Notes under the pieces: generated by a model | The model's database searches: none | What the model was told of the DNA's origin: nothing | The model's input: the letters and a program-made list of their open reading frames with translations, nothing else | Shown: positions 33,297 through 43,088 of the stretch, piece after piece | Layout of the letters: every line of letters starts with the position of its first letter | How positions within the stretch are numbered: the stretch's first letter is position 1 | Source: Paratinospora sagittata | Taxonomy: Eukaryota > Streptophyta > Magnoliopsida > Ranunculales > Menispermaceae | DNA length: 64,000 bases | Direction of reading: 5' to 3' | Assembly (NCBI GenBank): GCA_035771175.1 | Contig: CM069607.1 | Location: 16,500,001-16,564,000, forward strand | Translations under genes and position numbers: made by a program

Positions 33297-34862
33297 TCAA
33301 TCTTGATTTTCCTGCCTACTACCGCTCATTCTAGACCTCCGGCGAGGTACAAAACGACTACTACCAAAAGGTTGAGAATTTGCTCGCTCTGCGTCGAAGT
33401 TTTGCAAACGTGTTAATATATCATTTTGAGTCTCTCTCATTTCAGCAATATTGGATGCCATTTCATTTAACCATTCTAATGGGTTAGTCGATTGTCCCAT
33501 AGGTAGAGGGTAGGCCATAGGCATTGGGGGAAAGTATTGGTTGTACGGGTGACTCATAGGTGAAGGGTAGTTGTTTTGATTGTACGGGGATCCCCTAACT
33601 GGAACCCCTTGGATATTTGGATTTGTTTGAGGTGAAAAGTTTTGAAACAATGGGCTCATTGGGATGTTCTGCCCTCCAAAATTTGGTGCCGCCCAATACT
33701 GTTGTTGTTGGTTCACAGCAACTTGTGGAACTGGCCGATACGGTACCTCAGGAGTTGGAAACCTTTGGTACGAAGTGTTGCCTTGAGTTGACACGTTCCA
33801 GGTTGGTGGATTTGCTTGAGTACTTTGCCTATCATTACTTGGTTGAGGTTGATTTAGTGTGACAAATAACTTTTCCTCAGTGAATAGTCGATCGGTTGGA
33901 TCGTTATTCGGGGCTGGATTTGATGTAGGATTATGATTTGGCTCATTATTCGGTACTTTCTTGACAGGAATCTTGCGTCGACTTTTTCGAAGACAACGTC
34001 CATGTTCGTCCCTCATTTTTTCGGCATTTCCTACTGTTGCACCGAATACTTCCTCTTCAGTTACCCCTCCCCTTGTGACATATATCTTGAAGATAGAAGA
34101 TGTCCTAACCGACTTAGTGATCTGCTTCGAAGTCTCATCAAAAGTGTTGATGTTTGCTCGTACAACATCCTCATGATCAAGACTCCATAACCTAGGAATT
34201 CCTTTCTCAAAGGGTTTTGAATCACCCTCAACATTTGTTGGATATGATGATGTGTGGTAGGGAGACCGTTATTTCCTTCTCTATCCAATATAACACAGGA
34301 AGTTGGGCCCTTGACATAGTGCCTCTAGTCCCCCTTTCTGGCAAGATGTTGTCGAACACGATCTTTCCAAGGCCGGCAAGAGATGGCTTAAGATGATTGT
34401 TTGGGAGGTTGGTGAACGTCGATTGAGTGTATGGCTCTTTGGTGAGGGAATTGAACAATTGTTCATTAGACTCCGCAATTTCTGCAATTGTCTGGGGTTC
34501 ATGTGGATCAATAATTCTCTCCTCAATCGGAATCTCCATAAGTCGGGCAATAATCTCGATGTTGATAGGAATTTTTATTCCCATGACTGTTGTCTCCAAA
34601 ACAGGGCTGATCCCTTCTTTTTGAAGTCTCACGCAATTCATGGCTTCGTAAAAGGATTTCACCAATTGTAAGAGACGTGGCCCTCAACTTTTGTTATGTT
34701 CAACCACCCCAGAGTTGCGAGTTTGTCATGAAGGATCGGACGGAGGCGGAGATCTCTATTGTCAATGCTCCTCATAGCCATAACCTCCCTTTTTAACAAT
34801 TCCTTGAGTCTAGTGGAAATTGGTTCCCTACTACTGAAAGTTGCTCCTTCACTTGAGGCCAT
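33297..34862 (-). pseudogene. Extra ORF1 in the chromovirus B leader
   Basis: On the - strand the ATG at 34862 (AAAAAATGGCC context) opens a frame of about 67 codons. It shifts near 34665 (one extra base) into VKSFYEAMNCVRLQKEG, then has FTNLPNNHLKPSLAGLGKI, RAQLPVLYWIEKEI and, after another frame change near 34240, GIPRLWSLDHEDV. The tail, from 34016, is a 239-residue Pro/Asn/Gln-rich part ending RRRSRMSGSRQ. The middle resembles the 'putative plant transposon protein' family; an ORF1 upstream of gag is known from Ogre/Tat elements. Its presence in a chromovirus leader is unusual. Function unknown. It may be part of the element or a captured piece. Confidence 0.6.
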
Positions 34863-34985
34863 TTTTTACTGAAAGAAAAATAAATTTGTGAAAGACACAA
34901 AATATATTCCTAACATTTTTAAGATTTACGATTTGTCAGTTGGACAATATTTTCTATTCTTAATGTTTATGTCATCTTTTAATCC

Positions 34986-36190
34986 AAATTTTTCTATTGG
35001 CAATATGATATAATATATATCGTATTCATATATGAATGTATAGATATATATATATATTTATTCATAACTATATATATAGTTTTCATAAATCAACTATATA
35101 TATATATATTTGAAATTAAACTATATAAAAAATCATATATAGTTTTCTTAAATATATATTTAATACAATTCTTAACTATATATAATTCATATATATATAT
35201 AGTTCTAAAGATATATATATCTAATAACATTTTTCATTCTAATTTTTCATCAATAATATGATATATATATCTCATATATACAAAGATATATAGATATATA
35301 TATATTCAATCATAACTATACATATAGTTTTTTTCATAAATCATGACTATATATATATTTAAATCAAACTATATAAAAATTATATAGTTTTCTAGATATA
35401 TATTTAATATAAATCTCAACTATATATAATTCATATATATATATATATATATAGTTCTAAAGATATATATATCTAATAATTTTTTTTTTTCATCCAATTT
35501 TTTTTTTTTTCATTAGTAACATGGTATATATATATCTCCTATATGCATAGATCTGTAGATATATATATTTAATCATAACAATATATATAGTTTTCATAAA
35601 TCATAACTATATATATATTTAAATCAAACTATATAAAAACCATATAGTTTTCTAGATATATATTTTATATAAATCTCAACTATATATAATTGACATATAT
35701 ATATAGCTCTAGAGATATATATATCTAATAATTTTTTTTTTGCATCCAATTTTTTTTTCATTAGTAGCATGGTATATATATATCTCCTATATGCATAGAT
35801 ATATATATATATATATATAGTTTTCATAAATCATAACTATATATATAAATCTAAACTATATAAAACTATATAGTTTTCTTAGATATATATTTAATACAAA
35901 TCTTAACTATATATAATTCATATATATATAGTTCTAAAGATATATATATCTAATAAAATTCTTTATCCAAATTTTTTTTCATTAGTAACATGGTTTATAT
36001 ATATCTCCTATATGCACATATATATATATTTAATCATAGCAATATATATAGTTTTCATAAATCATAACTATATATATAAATCTAAACTATATAAAACTAT
36101 ATAGTTTTCTTATATATATATTTAATACAAATCTTAACTATATATAATTCATATATATATAGTTCTAAAGATATATATATCTAATAACAT
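34986..36190 (-). repeat. AT-rich leader satellite, about 4.5 units
   Basis: The block GTTTTCATAAATCA recurs near 35080, 35330, 35590, 35820 and 36050, so units are about 230-258 bp. Each also has TATAGTTCTAAAGATATAT, a TCTAATAA block and CTCCTATATGCATAGA. It lies between the PBS and ORF1. The same array sits behind the second primer site at 25775. Confidence 0.82.
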
Positions 36191-36236
36191 TTTCTTCCCC
36201 TAATTTGGTGGACTTGGGCGGGCCGTGGACCGTACT

Positions 36237-36247
36237 CTCTGATACCA
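36237..36247 (-). other. Primer binding site of chromovirus B
   Basis: TGGTATCAGAG on the - strand, 5 bp after the 5' LTR end. The next base differs from the initiator-Met complement; the duplicate at 25775-25786 is one base better. Confidence 0.82.
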
Positions 36248-36252
36248 TTAAA

Positions 36253-37560
36253 TGTCACACCCCGCTCGTATGCGCCTAAACCGACGGTACACTCGCGGAC
36301 GGGGCGCGCGATGAATAATACAAATGGTACAAAATGTGGGCCCCATGAACCTACACCCAGTCCACCCTAATTTCCTGTGAAAATTTGAATAATAGTGGAG
36401 TGAGCTTAACGCGCTCAGTGGGTAAAATAGTTCGTGAGTATAACAATTAATAAAGCATACTTCAATATCAAATATCTTAAATACACATTAGAGCATCATA
36501 ATCAATCAATATGTATGTATGCATGACACTGTCTCGCAATGATTCGATGAACGTACATCGCCTGAGTTCACGTACAGATGTCCTTCCCCAGGTGTAGTCA
36601 GGTTCTCACTGTACGTCCCTCCTTAGGAATGATGCTCTAGATTCACGTACTGATGTCCCTCCCCAGGCCTAGCCGGGTTCTCATTGTACGTCCCTCTCCA
36701 GAGAAATATAATGAATAGCGAGCAATGCTCCTAACTATTCTATGAATCCTAAACCACATACGTCCCTAGGTGATGACATGTATAATGCCAATGCATGAAG
36801 TGGTCTAGTCTACTGGTCTGGTCTTTTCTTGACATTTAGACTGACTTTGGCAACGTCTGGTGATCCTTATCAAAGTTGGTATCATGACGTGCAAGGTTAG
36901 GACATTCAGTATTACTTGTATAAGCTGATAGCTTTCAATAAGACCAACTCGATCAGTCTACAGTTGAGAGGTGAGACACAATGTCTGCTTAGATACCAAT
37001 CGCCTAGAGCAGCCCGCTGCCTCCCGTTCACTATTTAAAGTTACTGAGGACAAGACCAAGTCTAGTTGAGCCAGATTAACCACAAATCCGACATTATAAT
37101 AGTGTAATACATGAACTCCAAATATACAGGAATAAGTGCGACAATTTAACCGTTATATGACATAATGTTGTGTAAATGAATGGTAGACGTAATAATAAAT
37201 GAATGTAAACTTTAATAAAAGTTATAAAACACACAAACCTATGTTTCGTTCCCCACCTTCAGATAAGAACTTCTTCTTTTTCAGGTTTGGCGCTTTCCTC
37301 CGGACAGAACTTCGTTGTATCGCACTGAGAGTCTCTAACAGAGAGTCTCAAATAGAGAAGAACTCAAAATGAGTGAAAAGAGGAAGAAAAATCACTAGAG
37401 AAGGTGATTTGGAGTGAGAAAATTGAGAAGGAGAAGGATCCTTTTATAGGAAAATTGGCGCCTGAACATTCGGGCGGGTGCCGAACGTCCGAGCAGGCTG
37501 CCCGTACGTTCGGGCATTTCTGCCCAAATGAATATTTTTTTTGTGAAATACAGGGTATTA
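36253..37560 (-). repeat. 5' LTR of chromovirus B
   Basis: Matches 25791-27190 throughout but lacks about 130 bp near its 3' end (junction around 36310). TATA box at 37441-37448, ACGT-centred motifs at 37455-37530. Its outer end reads CAGGGTATTATA against CAGGGTATTACA elsewhere. The next base starts Athila gag in the opposite orientation. Confidence 0.87.
37441..37448 (-). promoter_or_regulatory. TATA box of chromovirus B 5' LTR
   Basis: TATAAAAG on the - strand, followed upstream by three or four ACGT-containing GC-rich blocks. Confidence 0.7.
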
Positions 37561-37561
37561 T

Positions 37562-38340
37562 AATTGCGGCAGCACACATGGTTCCACAGGGCTTGGTTGG
37601 TAAAAATGAGCAATGTCAGTTTGTGAACAACCGCCTCTATAATTATAGAGGGAACCAAGGGGCAAGCTCAAGTCAAGTGCCTAATCAGTATTATTCGGGC
37701 GTGCGCAACAATGAGAACTTCTCTTATTCTAACAATAGAAACGTGTTGCAACAAATGTCGGGTTTTAACCCACAAGGGCAAACTCAAGAGAGGAAAGTAT
37801 CACTCGAAGAGGCCTTGGTTAAGTTCATAGGTGAAATTTCAAATAAATTTGAGAAGACTGAAGCAAAAGTTAGCAACATAGAGTCTCACATGGGGAATAT
37901 GAATGCTTTTATTAAGAATTTAGAAGTGCAAGTGGGGCAAATTGCCTCAGCCATTGGTGCCCAACAACATCAACAAAATTCCTTCCCTAGCAATAAAAAA
38001 GAGAATCCAAAAGACAGATGCATGGCTATCAAATTAAGGTTTGGCAAAGAAGTTGAGAGTTATCCTCTACCGCGCAAGGTCAAGACGAGATCATTCCCTT
38101 CTTCACCTTCCATTCCATTATATTCACAAGCTCAAGAAGAGGTTGAAAGAAAAATTCAAGAGGAAGTGGCACAACAAGGCAATGGGGTCGCAAGTGACAA
38201 AAGACAAGAGGCTACAAAGAGGAACTTTGTTCTGGGTCGCATCACATTCCTGGATAATCCACCTATCCTCAAAACCCCCATTCCTTACACTCAAAGATTT
38301 GCAAAACAAAAGCTCGATGATTAATTCACTAAATTTTTGA
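37562..38340 (+). pseudogene. gag: Athila Gag C-terminal part (left arm)
   Basis: The open frame at 37404-38324 fuses chromovirus LTR sequence with gag by chance. From 37562 on it is real gag: NENFSYSNNRNVLQ, RKVSLEEALVKFIGE, a coiled-coil-like stretch (KFEKTEAKVSNIESHMGNM), QVGQIASAIGAQQ and LRFGKEVES. It ends with PPILKTPIPYTQRF, the linker to protease. Compared with the other Athila copies only the part after the zinc knuckle is present. The stop is near 38325. Confidence 0.82.
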
Positions 38341-39046
38341 ATATCTTCAAGAAAATTCATATCAACGTCCCTCTAGCAGATGCTTTGAAGCAAATACCAA
38401 ATTATGCTAAATTCATGGAGGAAGTGATATAGAAGAAGAGAAAGCTAGCTGAATTGGAAACGTCAAGCTAAATGAAGAATGTAGTGCCGTCTAGCAAAAG
38501 AAACTTCCACAAAAGCTCAAGGATTCGGGGAGTTTTTCTATCCCTTGTGTTATTGGTTCATCTTCTTTTGATAATGTTTTATGTGATCTTGGTGCAAGCA
38601 TTAATTTGATGCCCTTGGCTATTTTCAGGAAGCTTGGATTAGGAGAGGTGAATCCCACCATTATATTACTCCAACTAGCCGACCGTTCAATCACACATCT
38701 ATGGGGCATTATTGAAGATGTGCTAGTCAAAGTAGATAAGTCTATATTTCCAGTGGACTTCGTGGTGTTAGACATGGACAAGGATGAAGAGCTGCCACTC
38801 ATTTTTGGAAGACCATTCCTCGTCACGGGTAGAGCTTTGATAGATGTTGAGGGAGGAGCACTCACATTGAGAGTGAATGATGAAGAAGTCAAGTTCAACA
38901 TATACATAACTCCAAAGCTCCAAGAAGAGAAGAGCTCGTGTCATAGAGTCAATGTGATGGAAAACAATGTTCAAGAGAGCATGATGGTGATGAGTCCAAG
39001 TGAACCTTTGGAGAAAGACATGGTTCAACCAAATTCTGAAAAATGA
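38341..39046 (+). pseudogene. pro: Athila aspartic protease (left arm)
   Basis: HINVPLADALKQIPNYAKF near 38360-38415 leads into the protease. The active site is CDLGASINLMP near 38583-38615 (DLGA type). The open frame from 38606 carries MPLAIFRKLGLGEVNP, VDFVVLD, LPLIFGRPFL and DVEGGALTLRVNDEEVKF. Frame changes occur near 38470-38600. It ends with a stop at 39044, but the coding sense continues into the linker that follows. Confidence 0.82.
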
Positions 39047-39525
39047 GTAAAAATTGAGGAAAAGAAGCATTTTGAGTTTCCTTTTGAGAGTTTCATTGAT
39101 GAAGCTCCTACATTTAAGCCTGAAGATATGAAAAGTGCAGCTCTTGCACTTTTGAGTTCTCCTTGGAGTAGTGTGTTGCAAGAGGGAGCATTCAATGTGG
39201 AGAAGCAAAAAGCTTCTCTTGATGACGAGTTTTACAAATGGGATGATCCTTTGTTCTTTGAAGGATGCAAAAATCAAGCTACCATGCAAAGTTTGCTTGA
39301 AAACGGAGTACCAGAGATTCTTAATTGTTGTCATGCTTCATGTTGAGACGAACATTTAGTGCTACATGGATAGCTTTAAAGGTCCTTCAAGATGGTTTTG
39401 CTTGAAGATGCGGAGATCTTTGTGGAAGCATGTGCTAAATGTCGTCAAAAGAAGCAATGTTTTGGCTAAGCCAACTGGAAAGATGAGATGTTCTTCAACT
39501 ATGAACCACCATGAGCAAGAAAAGA
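39047..39525 (+). pseudogene. Integrase zinc-finger remnant directly after protease
   Basis: After a linker (FPFESFIDEAPTFKPEDM) comes FYKWDDPLFF, the usual lead-in to the Athila integrase, then CCHASC near 39330 and, after a one-base shift, EDAEIFVEACAKCRQKKQ near 39400-39455, the C-x2-C half of the HHCC finger. No RT, RNase H or integrase core lies between protease and this domain or after it. The - strand copy (about 44780-45240) has the same arrangement, so the loss is shared and not a local accident. Confidence 0.7.
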
Positions 39526-39558
39526 TAAAGTCTAGCTAATGACTATAACGAAGTGCTT

Positions 39559-39576
39559 GTTGGGAGGCAACCCAAC
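39559..39576 (+). other. Conserved stem-loop after the Athila pol remnant
   Basis: GTTGGGAGGCAACCCAAC forms a six-pair stem with an AGGCAA loop. The same element is at 44705-44722 (-), and a variant with a changed pair is near 49070-49087 (-). Its place between the last coding part and the 3' non-coding region is constant. Confidence 0.7.
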
Positions 39577-41203
39577 TGGTCTTTTTGTTCATGTTTTATT
39601 TTCATTTTAGTCATTGTAGTATAGATTTTGAGTTTTTGCTTCGCACTAATGACATTCATTTTTGTCCCTTTCAGGTTTTGATTCAAGTTTTCGGGGTCCT
39701 CGACATCAATAAAAGAAAGAAAAGCATTTTGGAGCCTTCTACCCACGCGGGTTAGGAGAGTATCATTACCCTTCTCTTTATCTTGCTTTCTTTATGTGCA
39801 TGTTTTTTTTTTTTTTTTTTAGACAATGCCAACTTTAAGTTTGGGGGGACGTTTGAATTCTTAGTGTCCTTAGTTTGTTGTCTTTTTTTTTCATGCATTT
39901 TGATCAATGAATAATTTCATATTCCATTATGAGCTTTGATATGATTTGATCTTGTATGGATAATCTATGATGGGATTAGCACTCATTTTTTAGTATAACC
40001 CTTGGAAAACTAGATTAGACTCTTAAGTCTGTGTGCTTGATCTACTTTGCCATGTTTATTGGACATTCTCGTTGACTTTTGAGCATGAAATTAGGATCAT
40101 GAGTCCCACTTGTTTGCTTAAATCGAGATTATGCAAGTTAAGTACCTTTAGATCTCATTTTTAAACTGAACTCTAGAACTTGTTTGATCACTTCTTGAGG
40201 CGAGATCCTAGGAATCACACCATGAGAGATATGATTTAGGCCATTTTTGGATAGAATGAGCCATAAAGCCTAACTAGTTATTATATTACCCCTACTCACC
40301 CTATTTTTGAGCCATTGACCCTGTTTATTGTCACCAAAATTGATTAGCCAAGGCCTTTGATTGAAATTTCCCTTGTTTTTACCTAAGCACTCTTGACTCT
40401 TTGAAAAATGTGAGTTGTGTTTGTTTTGGCTATTTTTGCATGGGAAAATATGTGAATTTGGGCTATGGAATGAAAATGTATGAGAAGGTGATGAGAAAAG
40501 GTTCAACATTGTGTTTCATGTAAAAAAGAAAAATAAAGAAAAGAATGAAAAGAAAAGAAAAATCATGTTTCTTCATCCATGTATGGATCTGACATAAGTT
40601 TGGGGTGTATATGTGGGTAATGTGAATGAAAAATGTTGAAAAATCCAGTTTTGGATAATACGTGGGTTTGGTTCATTTTGTAAGGCAATGGGTTGTATGC
40701 AAGAGTGTTTTATGTTTCAAAGATGTTTTGGGTACTTTGAACTTAAATTTTATCCATTTTGACATACCTTTAACCCTTAGCCTTTCATTACAAGTTTAAT
40801 AAAGACCTATTGATCTTGATTGGTGTGAATCCTGCATTAGCGGAGAGAAGTGTGAAAAGCAATCATATGAAGTTCATGTTTTGTTTTATGAAGTCATGTT
40901 TCTATCTTACTTGCGTTGATCAATATGATTTATGAATGGTCATGTGAATGATTTTTATGCTTGGCTGTCAATGAGGATTGAAAAGAAGACATGGTCTTGT
41001 AGGTTGAAATTTTAGACAACAAGTTTAAACTTTCGATGCTGTCCTTGTGTTATGCCTATGAAATTTGTGTTGTCTTTGAGATCAATCGAATCCATTTTTT
41101 TAAATCAAACCCTTGTTCATCTTGGAATATGTGAGGCATTTGTTTGATCAACTTTCATTTTTCTCTTTGCTCGGGACGATCAAAGTCTAAGTTTGGCAAA
41201 ATT
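39577..41203 (+). other. Athila derivative 3' non-coding region (left arm)
   Basis: About 1.6 kb without a gene. GACAATGCCAACTTTAAG followed by TTTGGGGGGA (39825-39852) is an internal polypurine-like block. The terminal block before the LTR reads AAGTTTGGCAAAATT. The region pairs with 43089-44704 on the opposite strand. Confidence 0.65.
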
Positions 41204-42842
41204 TGATAAGTTGAGCTTTAGATAGTGTTCTGCATGTCATTTTTTTTAGATTTCTAGGTGCATTTACTTATTTTTTAGATATATTTGCATTAATTTTTCA
41301 TATTTAGTGTTTTAACTATTTTTATGAATTTTAGAAGTTAGTTCTGAATATTTTCATGAATAAAATGCATTAGGCTAGCTTAGGAAAATAATCATAATCT
41401 TTAGATATGTTTTCCTAAAGTCATTAGCATCATTTTCATGTTGATAATCTTGCGTATAGTTTTTTTATTAATTGATTAATATAGATTACTTACACTTTGT
41501 TTATATTTGGTATTGTAGGTATTTTGATAATAGGAGAGTTAGCTTGGATGAAGAAATACATGGAGCATGGAAGAAACACTAAGTACAAAGCCTTCATGAG
41601 AGGATAGAAAATTTGGCTAAGTCCCAAGATCCCCAAAATATGAGCTTTCTGGGCGCCACGGCGCTGCAACCTTTAGGGGCGCGGAGCTACACACAGAATT
41701 GCAAGGTCCCCTTTTATTAGCACTGTGGCTCTGGCCCTTGAGCGCGACGGTGCTACAAGCTGAAACGACATGATGTTTGGAAAGTTTTGGGGCAATTTCG
41801 ACCATTTGTCTCAGAAGCAACTAGGGAAATATATATACTTTTTTGTAGTGGTTTTGAGAAGGGATCTCTCACATTCTAAATACTTCCAGTTGGTAATTGA
41901 GAGAGAAGAGAAAGAGGAGAAACGTTGCAGGTTGAAGAAGGAGAATCTCTTGTAAGGGGTTTTCTAATTTCATTTTCTTCTTTCAATTTGTAATGATGAA
42001 GACTCTTGTAGCCTTTACTCTTGTATTAATGGATTGGATTATGAGCTAATTTGATTATCTAGAGTTTTGATTGATTTATGTGAATCTTATGATTTGAGTA
42101 TTTTTTATGTGTTTCTTGAATCAAATTAGCTAGTTTATTTACAACTCTCCATGCTTAATGCTTCTAAATTGTAGGCCACATTAAAAATACTCAAATCATA
42201 AGATTCACATAAATCAATCAAATTAGCTAGTTTATTTACAACTCTCCATGCTTAATGCTTCTAAATTGTAGGCCACATTTTGGGTGATTATGGATTTAAT
42301 ATCTATCACTCGAGAAAGGGGGTATAGAATTATATGAAGAGAGTTACAACATAGGGTAGAGTATTGAGTTGAGAGACATACAAAGCCCTATGAAATCCAT
42401 TAAAATGAATCGTAGAACCTAAAACACTCTTGATTTAAAGGTTTGTCCCTTGAGAGAGAGAATCGATAGATCGAGAGTAGATATTCAAGCTGTCACTCGA
42501 GAGAGGGGTTTGAGTGAAAATAGATTCAGGATTTATAAACCAATGTTTGATTCAATTACACAATTATAGAAGATCATAAGAGACACATAGTGATATTAAA
42601 ACTCTAGAGCATTAGATTCATTGATTTTCTTTCTAATTCTCCTATTAATTGCTTAGTTTAGTATTAATTTCAGTTGCTTTATTTTCAAGCACATTAATCA
42701 TCAATTTTTTTTTGCCTAGATAAAATCAAGATTATAATAGTTTTGGGCATTTTTAACAGTTAAATTAACTATCCCTATGGATGATACTCAACTCACCTTG
42801 AATTATTATAACTTGACAATCGTACACTTGCTATTCACGACA
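41204..42842 (+). repeat. 3' LTR of the left-arm Athila derivative
   Basis: Begins TGATAAGTTGAGC and ends ATTCACGACA (TG...CA), about 1.64 kb. GC-rich motifs GGGCGCCACGGCGCTG (41643-41658) and GAGCGCGACGGTGCT (about 41740) lie upstream of a TATATATAC box near 41829. Two ACTCGAGA-type motifs are in the downstream part. A local duplication-inversion is at 42067-42279. Confidence 0.8.
42067..42279 (+). repeat. Local inverted plus direct duplication in the LTR
   Basis: About 39 bp at 42067-42106 reappears as its reverse complement at 42183-42222. The 60 bp from AAATTAGCTAG to CCACATT (42123-42182) is repeated directly at 42220-42279. Confidence 0.85.
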
Positions 42843-43088
42843 AAGTCACGTTCTACAACACGATATCTTTTTCTTCCTCATTCAGATTTTGGTTTTCATA
42901 TCATGGATCTTGCCTTTTTCTTTATGTTTTATTAAATTCGCTTGCATCTAATAGCTTATAGGCTTCTTTTCTTGTTGCACTCATTCACTCTGGAAGTTAC
43001 TGCTTTACTTTCTTCTTATACTAGCTATTTGAAGATCTACCTTATGTTGCGACGTTGATTGAGATCACGCCTGACAAGAAAGTGGAGG
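42843..43088. other. Unassigned spacer between the two arms
   Basis: About 245 bp not matching any element here. On the + strand, a pyrimidine-rich run ending TATACTAG at 43024 is followed by a 24-codon open stretch (LFEDLPYVATLIEITPDKK) that crosses into the right arm at about 43089. It could be host sequence, possibly an exon edge. I cannot assign it. Confidence 0.3.

Larger units (their letters stand above)
25791..37560 (-). mobile_element. Tekay-type chromovirus copy B, nearly full length
   Basis: On the - strand: 5' LTR (37560-36253), PBS, AT-rich leader repeats, ORF1, gag, protease, RT, RNase H, integrase with chromodomain, PPT, 3' LTR (27190-25791). Total about 11.8 kb. The 5' LTR junction with Athila gag at 37561/37562 is clean but has lost the last CA. 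The 3' LTR is followed by another primer site instead of a target duplication, so the copy was joined to a second one by recombination. Gag and pol have several stops, but the integrase frame is intact. Confidence 0.82.
37562..42842 (+). mobile_element. Athila-family derivative, left inverted arm
   Basis: Gag C-terminus, protease, an integrase zinc-finger remnant, a long 3' non-coding region, then a full 3' LTR. RT, RNase H and the integrase core are missing. The 5' part of gag and the 5' LTR were lost where the chromovirus LTR joins at 37561. The same gene order, on the - strand, occurs at 53378-43089, so both are members of one non-autonomous type or products of an inverted duplication. Confidence 0.8.

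Noticed and set aside
21996..36190. AT-rich repeats as a CRISPR-like or centromeric satellite array
   Set aside because: Units are contiguous with no unique spacers, and both arrays sit in a chromovirus leader; nothing marks a centromere.
37404..37561. Start of the 306-codon frame as a genuine gag start
   Set aside because: The first about 50 codons are chromovirus LTR on the other strand; the frame runs into gag by chance.
38768..39334. 188-codon antisense frame over the protease of the left arm
   Set aside because: Antisense to a clear protease and integrase-finger sequence.
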